Shown here in pieces: positions 31,451 through 49,196 of a stretch of DNA of 49,604 bases. Position 1 is the stretch's first letter. Each line of letters opens with the position of its first letter. The notes below the pieces were generated by a model. That model saw nothing but the letters and a program-made list of their open reading frames with translations, was not told the DNA's origin and searched no databases. Source of the DNA: Hypsibius dujardini. Taxonomy: Eukaryota > Tardigrada > Eutardigrada > Parachela > Hypsibiidae. The position numbers were made by a program, and so were the translations under genes. The stretch lies in the NCBI GenBank assembly GCA_001579985.1, contig LRSR01011694.1, positions 1 through 49,604 on the forward strand, in the 5' to 3' direction.

Positions 31451-32684
31451 TTGTAGAAAGCGCTACCGCGAATGGTGATTACACTATAATTTAAGCAAAA
31501 TCACATTGTCTGAATCAATTGGTGAAATGCTGCTGTGCAGTTAGATATATTACAGGTACTGCACTATAGCACACGTGGAAAGTGAATGAAGTAAGAGGAA
31601 ATGGACTGCCGATATAGATGATGTCTGGGTCAGTTGGAGGTTGGGAGCGCTCACCTTATAATATATATATATATATATATATAGGGAAAGCCATTTGAAG
31701 ACGCTGAGCTTTGTTTTTATTGAAAACATTAGTTTCGGTATAGAGGTGGGGTGGTGTTGTCGTTCGCTTTCAAGTGTTTACTCCGAGAAAGCGGTTAAAT
31801 GGATGTAGAGTTATCTTTGGGAGCTGCGCATCAAGCTGACAATGAATGGGATACTATACACTGTACCTCTGGTACGTAGGTACGCTGCGGTACAGCTGTG
31901 CTGAGGTTACTTTGAGGGTCGTTCTTTGGGTTCCGGTGGGCCGTGTGGGACAACCACACACTTGATTTGTTTAATTGTTGATTGATTTACTGGCTAACAG
32001 AAAAATGGTTAAATTTAAAAGATTTTACATTTTCCATCTTAAAATTCAATTTCACATCGATTGATACTAGAGGAATTTTTTTTGGAGGTCAAGGGGCGGA
32101 GCTATGGGTCATTCTCTAGCCCGACCGGACACTTCGGAGTGACATTTCAGAAATTGCCCATAACTTCGCCCCCTGATTTCCAAAGAAAATTCTGCCAGTG
32201 CCAATCGATATCAAAATGGATTTTAAGAGGGAAAATGTTGAAATCTTTTAAATCTCTCCATTTCTCAAAAATGAAGTTTCTACAATGAGAAGAATCAGGG
32301 AAAATGGAAACCTCCAATCTTCCCCCAACTTTGAAATTCTGAATAAAACAAATTTTCAGAGCCCAACCGATGAAACAAATTTTAAAATCATCATAATTAT
32401 AGCTCTATTAAAGAACATAAATCGGAGACATTTTGGGTCCCCCCTGAAATCGTATATGGGAAATATAATCTAGTTGTAAGTGAGACGAGATCAAGCAATC
32501 AATCACTTAAGCCAATGGCTAAACGGTTAGTGCAAAAGGGGACCCTTCGATTTTTTTCTCGCGAAAGCCCAGGACTCGAGGGCAAGCAAAAATATATTTT
32601 CTAAAATGTGCATATTTAGTTAACTATCTGTCAGAAAACAAATTCCGACAGATTGGCGTGTCGGCGTGTCGTTCCGACCCCTTG
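31451..32684. other. Intergenic: AT microsatellite and half a MITE
   Basis: An (AT)n run at about 31658-31682 and the left end of MITE family 4 at about 31895-32000 (GCTGAGGTTACTTTGAGGGT). From 32000 to 32600 I see no gene. The antiporter promoter must lie in the first part. Confidence 0.5.
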
Positions 32685-33775
32685 TCAGTGCTCAATGGCA
32701 CAATGCACCGTGACAATGCGTTGCGGTGCGGTGAGAAGGCGCAATCCGCAGTGGATGACTCGGTCCTTGCTGCACGTGTCCATCGCCGCATCCTGCCAGA
32801 CGTTGTTGCGACAGAGGGTGGCGCAGTTGTCGTCGTCCCGTTGACCGCACCGCAGCTGGATGAAAATCGGTCCCTTCGCGATCACGACTCGGTTGTCCGC
32901 GGCGGCGACCGGACACATTATCTGAAAAAGGATGACAACGTAAACCATACGTTTAATTACTGTGTTTTCGCGTTAGACAGGGACAGTCGTACTGGAGTGG
33001 AACGTGTGCACGGCTGCGTGCGCCGTACACACAGCACAATCGCTGTGTGCGCCGTACACACAGCACAATCGCTGCGTGGCCGATTAAACGTTCCACAGCT
33101 CGTACCCTGTCCCTGTCTAACGCGAAAATACAGTACTGTAGGCTCCCGATCTCAATGGTCGATTTTAGGTCCGGCCCGAAAACACGTTCTGTCGCTCGCT
33201 TGGTTGTTCATTCAGATTCACTTAAACGTTATTGTCTTAAAAATGTTGATCATCATCAATCATCATTTCAATCAAGCAAGGTAGCAAAGCCTGTCACGCA
33301 AAAACCAAAGGGCCAATCACGGACAAGTGAACGGAATTGAACGATCCGTTCAAGCTTGATGTGAATCAGCGGGGATGGGGCATAATCGACCCTTGAGATC
33401 GGGAGACTTCATCCTAGACTCACGGACACATCACCGATACGGCTGGCGAAACGAAATTAAAATCAAACAAATAGTGTCAAAAGCTAAATTAAGCAAATGT
33501 TTTAGCCACAAAAGATTTGGCGGTTAGCTGTAAGAAACTAAAAAGCCTAAAAAGTTAGTCATCCATTTTCGATTAAAACTAAAGATTCTTCAGTCACTAA
33601 TTTTCAGTTAACAAAATAACAAATTAATCGATTAGTTGTAGCTTTTTTGCCATTCCTTAAACCTTACCACAGACTATCACAGAATTAAATGCTTCTTTCC
33701 ATGAAGTACCTGCGTGATCAGCATAATCGTAATCGGCGAAATCGCTCCGACACGCAACTGTCCCACTTTCCGCAT
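32685..33775 (-). CDS. Putative small secreted six-cysteine protein
   Basis: Not recognised. Two exons (minus): 33775-33710 (ATG to ACGCAG, donor GTACTT) and 32921-32685 (acceptor TTTTTCAG); phase 0, 100 residues. The N-terminus MRKVGQLRVGAISPITIMLI joins in exon 2 to a hydrophobic end with AVAAAD-type cleavage context (CPVAAADN), so a signal peptide spans the intron. The mature part holds six cysteines spaced C-x7-C-x3-C-x12-C-x7-C-x13-C, compatible with three disulfides, including RCGQRDDDNCATLC. It resembles secreted cysteine-rich peptides in size and layout but fits no family I can name. The intron is filled with two MITEs. The first exon is short and rests on splice sites and signal-peptide logic alone. 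Confidence 0.55.
32958..33135. mobile_element. MITE family 2, copy in secreted-protein intron
   Basis: Ends TACTGTGTTTTCGCGTTAGA and the complement. Has an internal direct duplication (GTACACACAGCACAATCGCT twice) absent from the other copy, which explains its longer 178 bp. Confidence 0.9.
33134..33405. mobile_element. MITE family 1, third copy
   Basis: Starts TACTGTAGGCTCCCGATCTC directly at the end of the family 2 element and ends CCTTGAGATCGGGAG. Internal sequence matches the copies at 5709 and 14144 in reverse orientation (GAAAACACGTTCTGTCGCTC). Confidence 0.85.
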
Positions 33776-33790
33776 CGTTGATTGATGTAT

Positions 33791-33864
33791 TGTGGCGTTT
33801 TGTAGACGAAAGTGGCGTTTTGTAGACGAAAGTGGCGTTTTGTAGACAAAAGTGGCGTTTTGTA
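33791..33864. repeat. 20-bp tandem repeat upstream of the secreted-protein gene
   Basis: Four units of GTGGCGTTTTGTAGACGAAA, starting about 15 bp upstream of the minus-strand ATG, so in its 5' UTR or promoter. Confidence 0.9.
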
Positions 33865-35160
33865 CCGAACGTTTTAGATTTGAAGGAGCGCGTTGATTTG
33901 GATTATGAAGAGATGCGGAAACGATAAAAAATGGTGCATAAAGTTAAAACATGTGTCCCTGTGCCATCGGGAAGATGAAAAATTGAGGATCCGGCTGAGA
34001 TTTTCGTATGTCGTCGACACTGTTTGGGATCGCTTTTTGAACCATCACTTCTCACAAGCAAATTTAAGCCGGTAAGTGCCTATGGTGTTTATACTGGCGA
34101 TTATACTCATATGACTTGCATTTTGAGACAGGGTGTCGGTTTTTCCTCCTTCGATATTGAGATGATGAAATCACGGGGCAGTGTACTCGCAACTACTTCC
34201 CTCGCATATTTCGCGCAATAGTCTTGAATTGTTTTGCAATTTCATTTTATTTCAAACCTGCTATAAAATGGACTTCCCATTTCGGGAGTGCCCTATATCT
34301 ACACAAGGGGAAGTGCGGAGTAATTTTTCCATTAGTCCGTTATTATCCGGTAGTCTGTTTAATGATAAAAAAGTTTAATATTAACTTGCGCAAGTATAGT
34401 TATAGTATAGTATAGTAATAGTACAGTATAGTATAGTATAGTATAGTATAGTATAGTATAGTATAGTATAGTTATAGTATAGTATAGTTATAGTATAGTT
34501 ATAGTATTTGTCCGATCGTGCGTGATTGGGAATGAGAGTGACCACGCGACCCCAGCGCCACCTGCAGAGAGACGCTCATCTTGATTCTTATCCCTCTGTT
34601 GATGAGTGTCTCGTACTAGGAGCGTGAGAAAAATTAAACTGAATCACGGTATTGAAGCCAATTATTATTAGTATTTTTAGTCGACTAAATATCGCTTACC
34701 ATGAACTTAAACTTTAGTCTTCTGTTTCGTGACTAATGCGACAAATTTTTAGTTTTCTCACTCAAGTTAAACATTGAGGGTAATTGAACAATCAACCAAT
34801 CAATCAAACAACTCCGCTCAGATTTCTCCGGAGATAGGCTGGTTGATTGGTTGATTGTTCAAGTATTACCCCTGCCCCGCCCCTTTTGCTCGTACCATCA
34901 GTAGCAAGTCTGAAGTCGCACCAAGCACTCTTTTTATTGCTTCGGACCGAACCGAATATGAGGGAAGTATTTTCCTGGAAACGTCTCGGCCTTTTCGATC
35001 ACCCCTCTACTACCACCACTCGTACGCCATAGCAATACGCCATAGCCATAGCCGTCTCGCATGGCCATTCTATTCCACAGTCCTGTTCTACTCTTCGCAT
35101 CAGCCCACCGCGATCGCGATGCGCAATCTTCGATCAAGGCACAGGCGTGCATGCATTTTA
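33865..35160. other. Intergenic with a TATAG repeat and a hairpin
   Basis: (TATAG)n microsatellite at about 34394-34508. A hairpin at about 34783-34862 with arms ATTGAACAATCAACCAATCA and its complement. Several frames of 60-110 codons have no domain or splice support. This is the divergent promoter region between the secreted-protein gene and GART. Confidence 0.5.
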
Positions 35161-35167
35161 CTTGGTA

Positions 35168-35288
35168 CACACGTGGCGAAAACCTTGCGCTAACCGAGTT
35201 AAGCCATTACACTCGTTGCATGGCTGTTGTACGCAGATTTCGACTTAAAGTGCTTGATTCGCGTAGCGCAAGAGTTTTGCCAGGTGTG
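35168..35288. mobile_element. MITE family 5, second copy, just upstream of GART
   Basis: A 121-bp element with ends CACACGTGGCGAAAACC / TTTTGCCAGGTGTG and internal TTGCGCTAACCGAGTTAAGCC, flanked by TA. It ends 164 bp before the GART start codon, so it lies in the promoter or 5' UTR. Confidence 0.8.
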
Positions 35289-35452
35289 TACATCGATAAC
35301 CATCAGGCCAGCAAGAAACTCCCCGTGTTATCTCACCACACAGAGCGAACGCACTGCAACCTGCTCCGTGTCCCAAAAAAGCCTACACCAGTACTCTAAA
35401 TTTGAGCAATTTTTTTACCTTTTTTTACTATCCTGCGAAGAGCTGACGAAAA

Positions 35453-42733
<7,281 letters not shown>

Positions 42734-43303
42734 AGAATCAGAAAACTTTCGTTCTTAGCGAAAACAAAATTCTGCTCAATTACCCGCCTAAAATTCTATT
42801 GGATTGTATGTTCTGCCTGAGGAAATTTTTGGGTAACTAGATAAAGGTTTGGATAACACACTTTCCAGTTCAGAAATCTATGTCTCATTCCGTAGTGCCT
42901 ATTGCCTGCAAGGTGTTTGCATACTGTCATCTACTAGTACACCTTGAACTCTAGGCCGGAAATGTGAGGTGATATTGCACAACACGTTATCGTGGAAATT
43001 ATTACTAACAAAAGTAGCTTTAACAAGAAACAATGGGCGACTCGGTTGTTGTTTTCTCCGGAAGAGTCGGCTGCGGAAGAAAACATTAATCACCGCCGGA
43101 TGATGTGACGTGATTCGAGTTGGCCGGCCACTTGTGACAAATGTGTAGTGCGAATAATTAATAGCTGTTTGTCGGTTGAACGACAGTAGTGGCAGATGTC
43201 GCTGTCTAGCTGATAACTAATGTTTGGTGCGGAAAATAAAAGCCAGCGCAGGTGGAAAGGATCTATTAATCGGATCGTTGTGCGGAATCATAATCTTTTA
43301 AAA
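42734..43303. promoter_or_regulatory. GART 3' flank and promoter of the silk-like gene
   Basis: No coding sequence seen. A TATA-like AAAATAAAAG at about 43233-43242 lies about 65 bp before the start codon of the silk-like gene; a start site some 30 bp downstream would leave a short 5' UTR. This is inference from position only. Confidence 0.35.
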
Positions 43304-43444
43304 ATGGCTGCGAAAATTGTTATGTTTGCGCTTGTCGGGGCCGCCATGGCACTTGGAGCCGCGACAGCACTTCCTTTTGGTGAGTGAAACAATGATATAG
43401 CATACAGACGGACACAGAGATTGACAGACATACATGCATGCATG

Positions 43445-43497
<53 letters not shown>

Positions 43498-45061
43498 TGA
43501 CTGACAAACAGACAGACAAACAGACAGACAAACAGACTGACAGACAAACAGCCAGACAGACAGACAGACAGACGAACAGACAGGCAGACAACAACAATAA
43601 TCTACAACGTTAGCATAAATTAGCGAGATTTAATGTAGATACGTTTTTGTTTTTCCAGCGTTTCAGCCGCTTCAACCTCTGCCAGGATTCACCTCGTTCG
43701 GTTCGATGAACCAAATGCAAATGCTGGGCAGTCAAACGCAGGGCCAGTCACAGGGACAGTCAGCAGCTACAGGACAAGGAAGTGCTGATTTCGGCAGTTT
43801 GACCAGTGTACAAAACTCCGGCACTTTGACGAACGCTAATGGCACCACATCTAATGCCGGCAGCCAGGGAGGTTGTTCCGGTGGAAATTGTAACGTGGGT
43901 GGAGCAGCTCAGTTGAATGCCGGTGGTCAATTCCAGAGACAGTCATCCGGCAGCAGCCTCGGCCAATTCCAGGGTATGTAACTGTCCCAATGTCTGCTTT
44001 GCTATCTGTGTGCTTGTCTGTCCGTCGGTTTGCCTATACATCTGTCTGTCTGTCTGTCTGTTTGTCTGTTTGTCTCTCTGTCTCTTTGTCTGTCTGTCTG
44101 TCTGTCTGTCTATTTATTTGTCTGTCTAATTCTGTAACTCTTTAGCTAGTAGCCTCATCTGCTGCCTGTTACAGTAACTGTGAAATGTAACGCCACATAT
44201 TTCAGGCCAGGCAAGCGGCGGACAACACCATGGTCAGAAACAGTCCGGTAGTCTGACAGGCTTCGGCATTTTCGGCACCAACAGCGGTCTTCTCCTACCG
44301 TCCTGGGGAAATTCCAACAAGGGGTCTGCCTCCAACGCGAATACGGGCGCCGTCGACGCTGCAGCCAGCAACACCGGAGCCGTCGCCACTACCGGAGCCC
44401 AAGGCCAGCAGACTGGCAGTGGCAGCAGCAACAACATCGGTTACGGACTGCAGAGTGCCGCGGGAACTTTAAACACAAACACGGGCGCCAACAGTAATCT
44501 CGGTTATGGGTCCACTGCCGCCAATCAAGGAAGTGCCGCTGGGGCTGCCAGCAACACTGCTGCTGCAAACACCGCGTCTGGTGGTTCGCAATCACAGGCG
44601 CAGACACAGCAGCAAGGCCAGGCGGGAGCTGTCGTCACAGCGCCGGTCGTACCTGCTGTTGCTCCAGTTACAACGGTCACTGCTAATGCTGCTTATGGAG
44701 CTGGAGCAGCCAATCAGGGCAGTAACGCAGGTGCTGCTAATTCCGGTTCGCAGTCGCAGGCACAGACACAGGGTCAGTCTAATGCTGGAACCGTCGCTCC
44801 GGCTGTCGTCCCGGCTGTTATTGCACCAGTCACTGCTCAGGTCGTTGGAAATGCCGATTCTGCAAATGCAGGCAATGGAAACAATGCCAGTGGAACGTAC
44901 GGTCTGCAGGGTCCAGCTGTGACTGCCGCGGCTGGCGGTGCTGGTGCGGCTGCTACCAATAGTGCCGGGTATGGTGGTGCGGTGGTACCTGCTGCGGTCA
45001 CTGTTCCTGTCGCACAAGTCGCTGGTTCTGCGGGACAAAGTAAGTTCTCTGACCAAATAAT

Positions 45062-45110
<49 letters not shown>

Positions 45111-46413
45111 AAAAATGGACGAAAGGCAGGCGCGGGAACAGCGACGTTAATGATCATGATCGAATACCATATTTAAATTTCCTTGCAGCCCAGAGTCAGA
45201 CATCGGCAATCCAGACTCCGACCGGCGGCATCACCACTACCATCGAAGGCCAAGGCAGCGCTGCAGGCGACGGCACCACCTTAAAGGTTAGCCAAGGCGT
45301 CACCGACCAGACCGGTCAGCTGGTAGGCGGAAAAACCGCCACCTACAACGTCCCCAACGGTCAAGGCGTAGTCGTCGGAATCGATGGTAGTGCCGCCGCG
45401 CTGACTGGAGCCACCGTCACCGGAACTGCCGCCAATCAGAACGCCGCCGGCTCATCCAGTCAAGCTCAAAGTCAACAACAGGGCCAAAATCAGACCTCGT
45501 CGGGCAGTGGCAACTCTGACCAGTCTCAGTCTCAGAGTCAACACCAAAACCAAAATCAAGCCGCTACAGGAAGTACCGATCAATCCCAGGCACAGGCACA
45601 ACGCCAGAATCAGGCATCATCCGGGAGCTCTGATCAGTCTCAGAGTCAGAATCAAAACCAGGCAAGCGGAAATGGAGCGGCTGTCACGTCTGGAGTGGTT
45701 GGACATGCCGGTGCTAGTAAAGCTGCCGTTGTCGGTTATGGAGGTGCCTCCGCAGACCAAGGCAGTAAAAGTGCTGATTTGAGCGCTACCGGTCAGAATC
45801 AGAATCAGGCACAAGGTGGCGCCAACAACGTCGCTGCTGCTGCAGTTACCGGATCGACTGCGGGAGTTGATTTAAGCGCCGGTCAAAGCCAGACACAGGC
45901 AGCTGGAAGCAAGGCCGGAGCTGCCTCAGGAGCCGATATGGGTTATAGCGCGGGCACCCCAGCCGGAGGTGCCGCAGTTGGTAGCCAGGAAAATGCCAAT
46001 GTGAAGTTGCAGCAACAGAACCAGGCGTCCGCGTCGCAGTCGAACCACCAGGCGCAGTTCCAGATTGGGGGTGCAGCCGTCGGTTCCGGTTCGGCCGAGA
46101 TTGGTAATGTCAGCTCAGTGCAGGATACGCATGGCTCGACTAATGATAAAGGATCATCTGTCAGCTCGTCCAGTTTGGGATCGGGTGTCGGAAAGACTGT
46201 CGGGGTGAATGGAGGTAAGCCACGTCTTTTGGTTTGTATGCCTGCTTATCTACCTTTTGCTCCGTCTGCCCGACCGATCATGCGACCATCCATCCGTCTG
46301 TTTGACTATCAGCCTCTCGGCTAGTCTGTCTGTTTGTCTAACTGCCTGCCTGTCTGTCTATATTGTCTGTCTGTCTGTTTGTCTGTCTGCTGTCTGTCTG
46401 TCTGTCTTGTCTA

Positions 46414-46450
<37 letters not shown>

Positions 46451-46990
46451 TCGTCCGTCCTTATCACCGTCTGTCTCTCTACCTTCCTGACTATCGGTTT
46501 GTCTCTACTCATATACTAAATTGTCTGCAGATTCGCTGGTTACGCTCATTTGCGACTTTTCTAACTGATTGCCTTTCCAGCCGTGCAAGCGAATGGCCAA
46601 GGTCAAGCACAAAGCCAAAATGCCGCTAAGAGCGCCAAAATCTCCAACACCATCATCCTCCCGAACGGTCAAAAGTGCATCCTCCGCGGAACCGGCACAG
46701 AATCGAAAACGTTAGACATTACCCATCAGCGTCAAGGGGCATCACAGGGCTCAGGTGCGGCCACCGGTCAAGGCTCCGCCGACGAGGGTGTCGTGAACAG
46801 CAACCAAATCTCCAACGTCGACACTGACGCGCACGGAACCCGAGTCCAATCCGGAAGTATTGGCAGTGCGGCCGGAAAGGGAATTAAAGTCGGCGGCTCG
46901 GTGAGCTCCGCCGGGCAGCAGCAACAGCAGAGCCAAAAGACGGTCAACGAGTCCTCGTCTTCGGGTGTGCAGCTTCCCTATTGCCCGTAA
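43304..46990 (+). CDS. Silk-like secreted low-complexity protein (Gly/Ala/Ser/Gln/Asn-rich)
   Basis: Five exons: 43304-43379, 43659-43973, 44206-45039, 45189-46214, 46581-46990; every intron sits after codon position 1, and the spliced frame gives 886 residues. The first exon is a signal peptide ([20 protein letters not shown]). The rest is extended and repetitive. Exon 3 holds two related units with [15 protein letters not shown] and VVPAV. Exon 4 holds about three units of [15 protein letters not shown] type. Only a handful of cysteines occur (GGCSGGNCN, one in the last exon core, one at the C-terminus PYCP). The last exon has a less repetitive piece ([18 protein letters not shown]). Composition resembles silks, byssus or cuticle proteins, but no family motif is present, so function is open. 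Same-phase introns would allow exon shuffling or skipping. Confidence 0.85.
43400..43595. repeat. CAGA tract in silk-like gene intron 1
   Basis: CAGA/CAAA repeats filling the intron 43380-43658. Confidence 0.9.
43995..44130. repeat. TCTG tract in silk-like gene intron 2
   Basis: TCTG repeats inside the intron 43974-44205. Confidence 0.9.
45060..45108. repeat. CAGA tract in silk-like gene intron 3
   Basis: Pure ACAG/GACA run. Confidence 0.9.
46320..46455. repeat. TCTG tract in silk-like gene intron 4
   Basis: TCTG run inside the intron 46215-46580. All four introns of this gene carry such tracts, alternating CAGA, TCTG, CAGA, TCTG on the sense strand. Confidence 0.9.
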
Positions 46991-47154
46991 ACTAAAGGGC
47001 ATCATCCTTCTTTTTTCTCAGAACAGATCTTTTCGCAATTTCCCTTTAGATTATTACGCTTCCTGCGAATTGGTTAAAGGAGATTGAACACAACATGAAA
47101 GTGTTGGCAGACATTGAATTTTTTATAAAGGACGGTCAATTGACTGAGTATTTG

Positions 47155-49139
47155 TCAGGGCCACATGTCATGCTTAGAGTCTTTCCGAATCTTATCCAAC
47201 AACTTGTCCGCCTCTTGGAAGATCTCATTCCGCGGCTCATCCTCCCTCGTCGTCGCATCGGGTGCTGCAACCATCACCGGATTCCGATTCCGTGGATATT
47301 TACACGGCTTTTTCCGGGCGACCGGAGGATCCGTCTGCACCACCTCCACGGAGCGTGGAGTGCTGTCTGACCGCTTCCGTCGCGGTCGATACTTCCTTGC
47401 CTTGAGACTCTCCTCGGGTTCTTCTTCGTTGCCGGACCGGACGATCATCGTCACCGTGTCCAGAAGATGCTCACCCGGCTCGGGACTGTCCTGCATTGAC
47501 GGTTGCGAGGACACGCGAGGTGGTCGCCGGAGCGCCGCTTTCACCGCAGAGAACTTCGCATCCACCTGACGTAGCAGAGAAACATAAACTAAATATATAA
47601 TATTAAATAAATTTGCAACGTAAAATAAAGCAAACATAAAATAGAAAATAAATTTATGAATAAATGTATCAAATTAAATTATAAAATAAAATAATTTGAC
47701 AACTTTATGCACTTTTAATTTGATATTTAATAACCTGATAACGCAATTCCTTCACATCGGTCCGCCTGGCACAGATTTGCTCGCCGAATTTTTGAATCTG
47801 CAGGGTGATCTCCTCGCAGAACGTGTCGATCGCTTCGTCGTGGCATTCCATCCGCTTATTAATCTGGCAGAGGTTCTCCATGACGTCCTTTTTCAGGCAG
47901 CCTACTTCGGAGACGATGCTGTTGAGGGCCTGACGGATAGCGACCCCGTTCGCAGAGACCTTTGAACGGTCCGTCCATTCGTCCGCGGAGACCGTCGAAC
48001 AGTCTGTCCGTCCGTCTGCGGAGACTATCGAATGGTCCGTCCGTCCGTCCGCGGAGACCCTCAAACGGTCCGTCCGTCCGTCTGCGGAGACCGTTGAACC
48101 GTCTATCCGTCCGTCCGCGAAGACTGTCGAACGGTCCGTCCGTCCATCCGCGGAAACCGTCGAACGGTCCGTCCGTCCGTCCGCGGAGACTGTGGAACGG
48201 TCCGTCCGTCCGTTTCCGGAGACCGTTGAACGGTCCGTCCGTTCGTTCGCGGAGATCGTCGAACGGTTGCCCGTGAACTCACGCACCTGATAAATGAGTT
48301 GTTCCTCCGTCTTGCCGAGCCGTTCGTAGATCGCCACTTCCAGGTCTTCGATTTCGCGACGACGTGCGGTGAGGAGCTCGCGGAATTCGGTCATGTCGTC
48401 CGTGACGCGGGCGAGCTTCTCGCCCACTCCACAGGGACGTGGTTCGATGTCTTCCAGTTTGCACTTGAGCTGCTCGATTGCGTTATCCTGGAAGCATAGG
48501 GATGATGATGTTAATTCCACCTAATTTTCAATTTAATTTCCGCTTGATTTTTATGTCCTCGTGGATCACATCGGTCGAGGGAAGATTGCATTTTTGAAGT
48601 TGCACTGCCAATTTCTGTTTGCAGTTTTTTTTAATCCAGCTATATAATGTGATAAAAGTATCGCAGATATTTTATTATCTGATAAGAAAATTAGCAAAAT
48701 TGTACCAGAAGATCTCGAAATGGAATTACGCAAAAATGACATGAAATCGATTTATTGTTTTTTTTTCAGGAACTAATAAGAAGCATAAATCAATTTGTCT
48801 TAACTCAAACTGAATTGGTTAAAAAAAAACCAACTCAAATAAATCTAATAATAAATTAAATCAAATAAATTTTTTTGAACGATTATTTGAAACTGATAGA
48901 TTTTTTCGCGTGTTGTCACACCTCCCTACCTGGAAGGAATAGTCCAAGCTGGGCTCCGCGCTAACGCAGAGCACTTCCACGGGGACCTTGGCGGGAGAAC
49001 AGTAGCCGCGGCAGACGTTCGATTCCTTGGGCCGAATTTCGACGATTTTTTTGCGACAGTTTCGTCGAGGAGCACGTCGCTCTACGGAGGTGCAGCGGAT
49101 TTGGACGCGCTCTTCGAAAGCTCGACGGGAACTGCTCAT
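47155..49139 (-). CDS. Uncharacterised protein with eleven-residue repeats and coiled coil
   Basis: Not recognised. Exons (minus): 49139-48930 (open up to an acceptor at 49196, so an upstream exon is possible), 48487-47735, 47565-47155; all phase 0, about 457 residues from the ATG at 49139. Exon 1 is basic with five cysteines. Exon 2 begins helical (AIEQLKCKLEDIE, TEFRELLTARRREIEDLEV), then has about ten tandem copies of an 11-residue unit GRTDRSTVSAD, then a second helical part (QALNSIVSEVGCLKKDVMEN). Exon 3 is charged and basic (KYRPRRKRSD). No signal peptide or membrane span. The layout of two helical flanks around a repeat suggests a structural or cytoskeletal protein, which is inference. 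The donor of exon 2 (GTTATT) is weak. Confidence 0.7.
47955..48285. repeat. 33-bp coding minisatellite
   Basis: About ten 33-bp units with CCGTCCGTCCGTCCGCGGAG on the plus strand, encoding the eleven-residue repeat on the minus strand. Because the unit is a multiple of three, the plus strand is also open (47962-48276), which is a by-product. The unit is built around a TCCG tetranucleotide. Confidence 0.92.
48488..48929. other. Intron of the eleven-residue-repeat gene
   Basis: AT-rich, without the TCTG tract typical of the other long introns in this window. No other feature seen. Confidence 0.5.
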
Positions 49140-49196
49140 AGCTGCGTAAAAGGCGTTCTTTAATTCGGACAAAATTTTGCAGTGGCAATAATATTT

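Noticed and set aside
47962-48276. Plus-strand frame with RPRRPSNGPSV repeats
   Set aside because: The reverse complement of the 33-bp coding minisatellite; only the minus strand joins helical exons through valid splice sites.
48279-48499. Frames on both strands opposite exon 2 of the repeat gene
   Set aside because: Shadows of the helical part of that exon.
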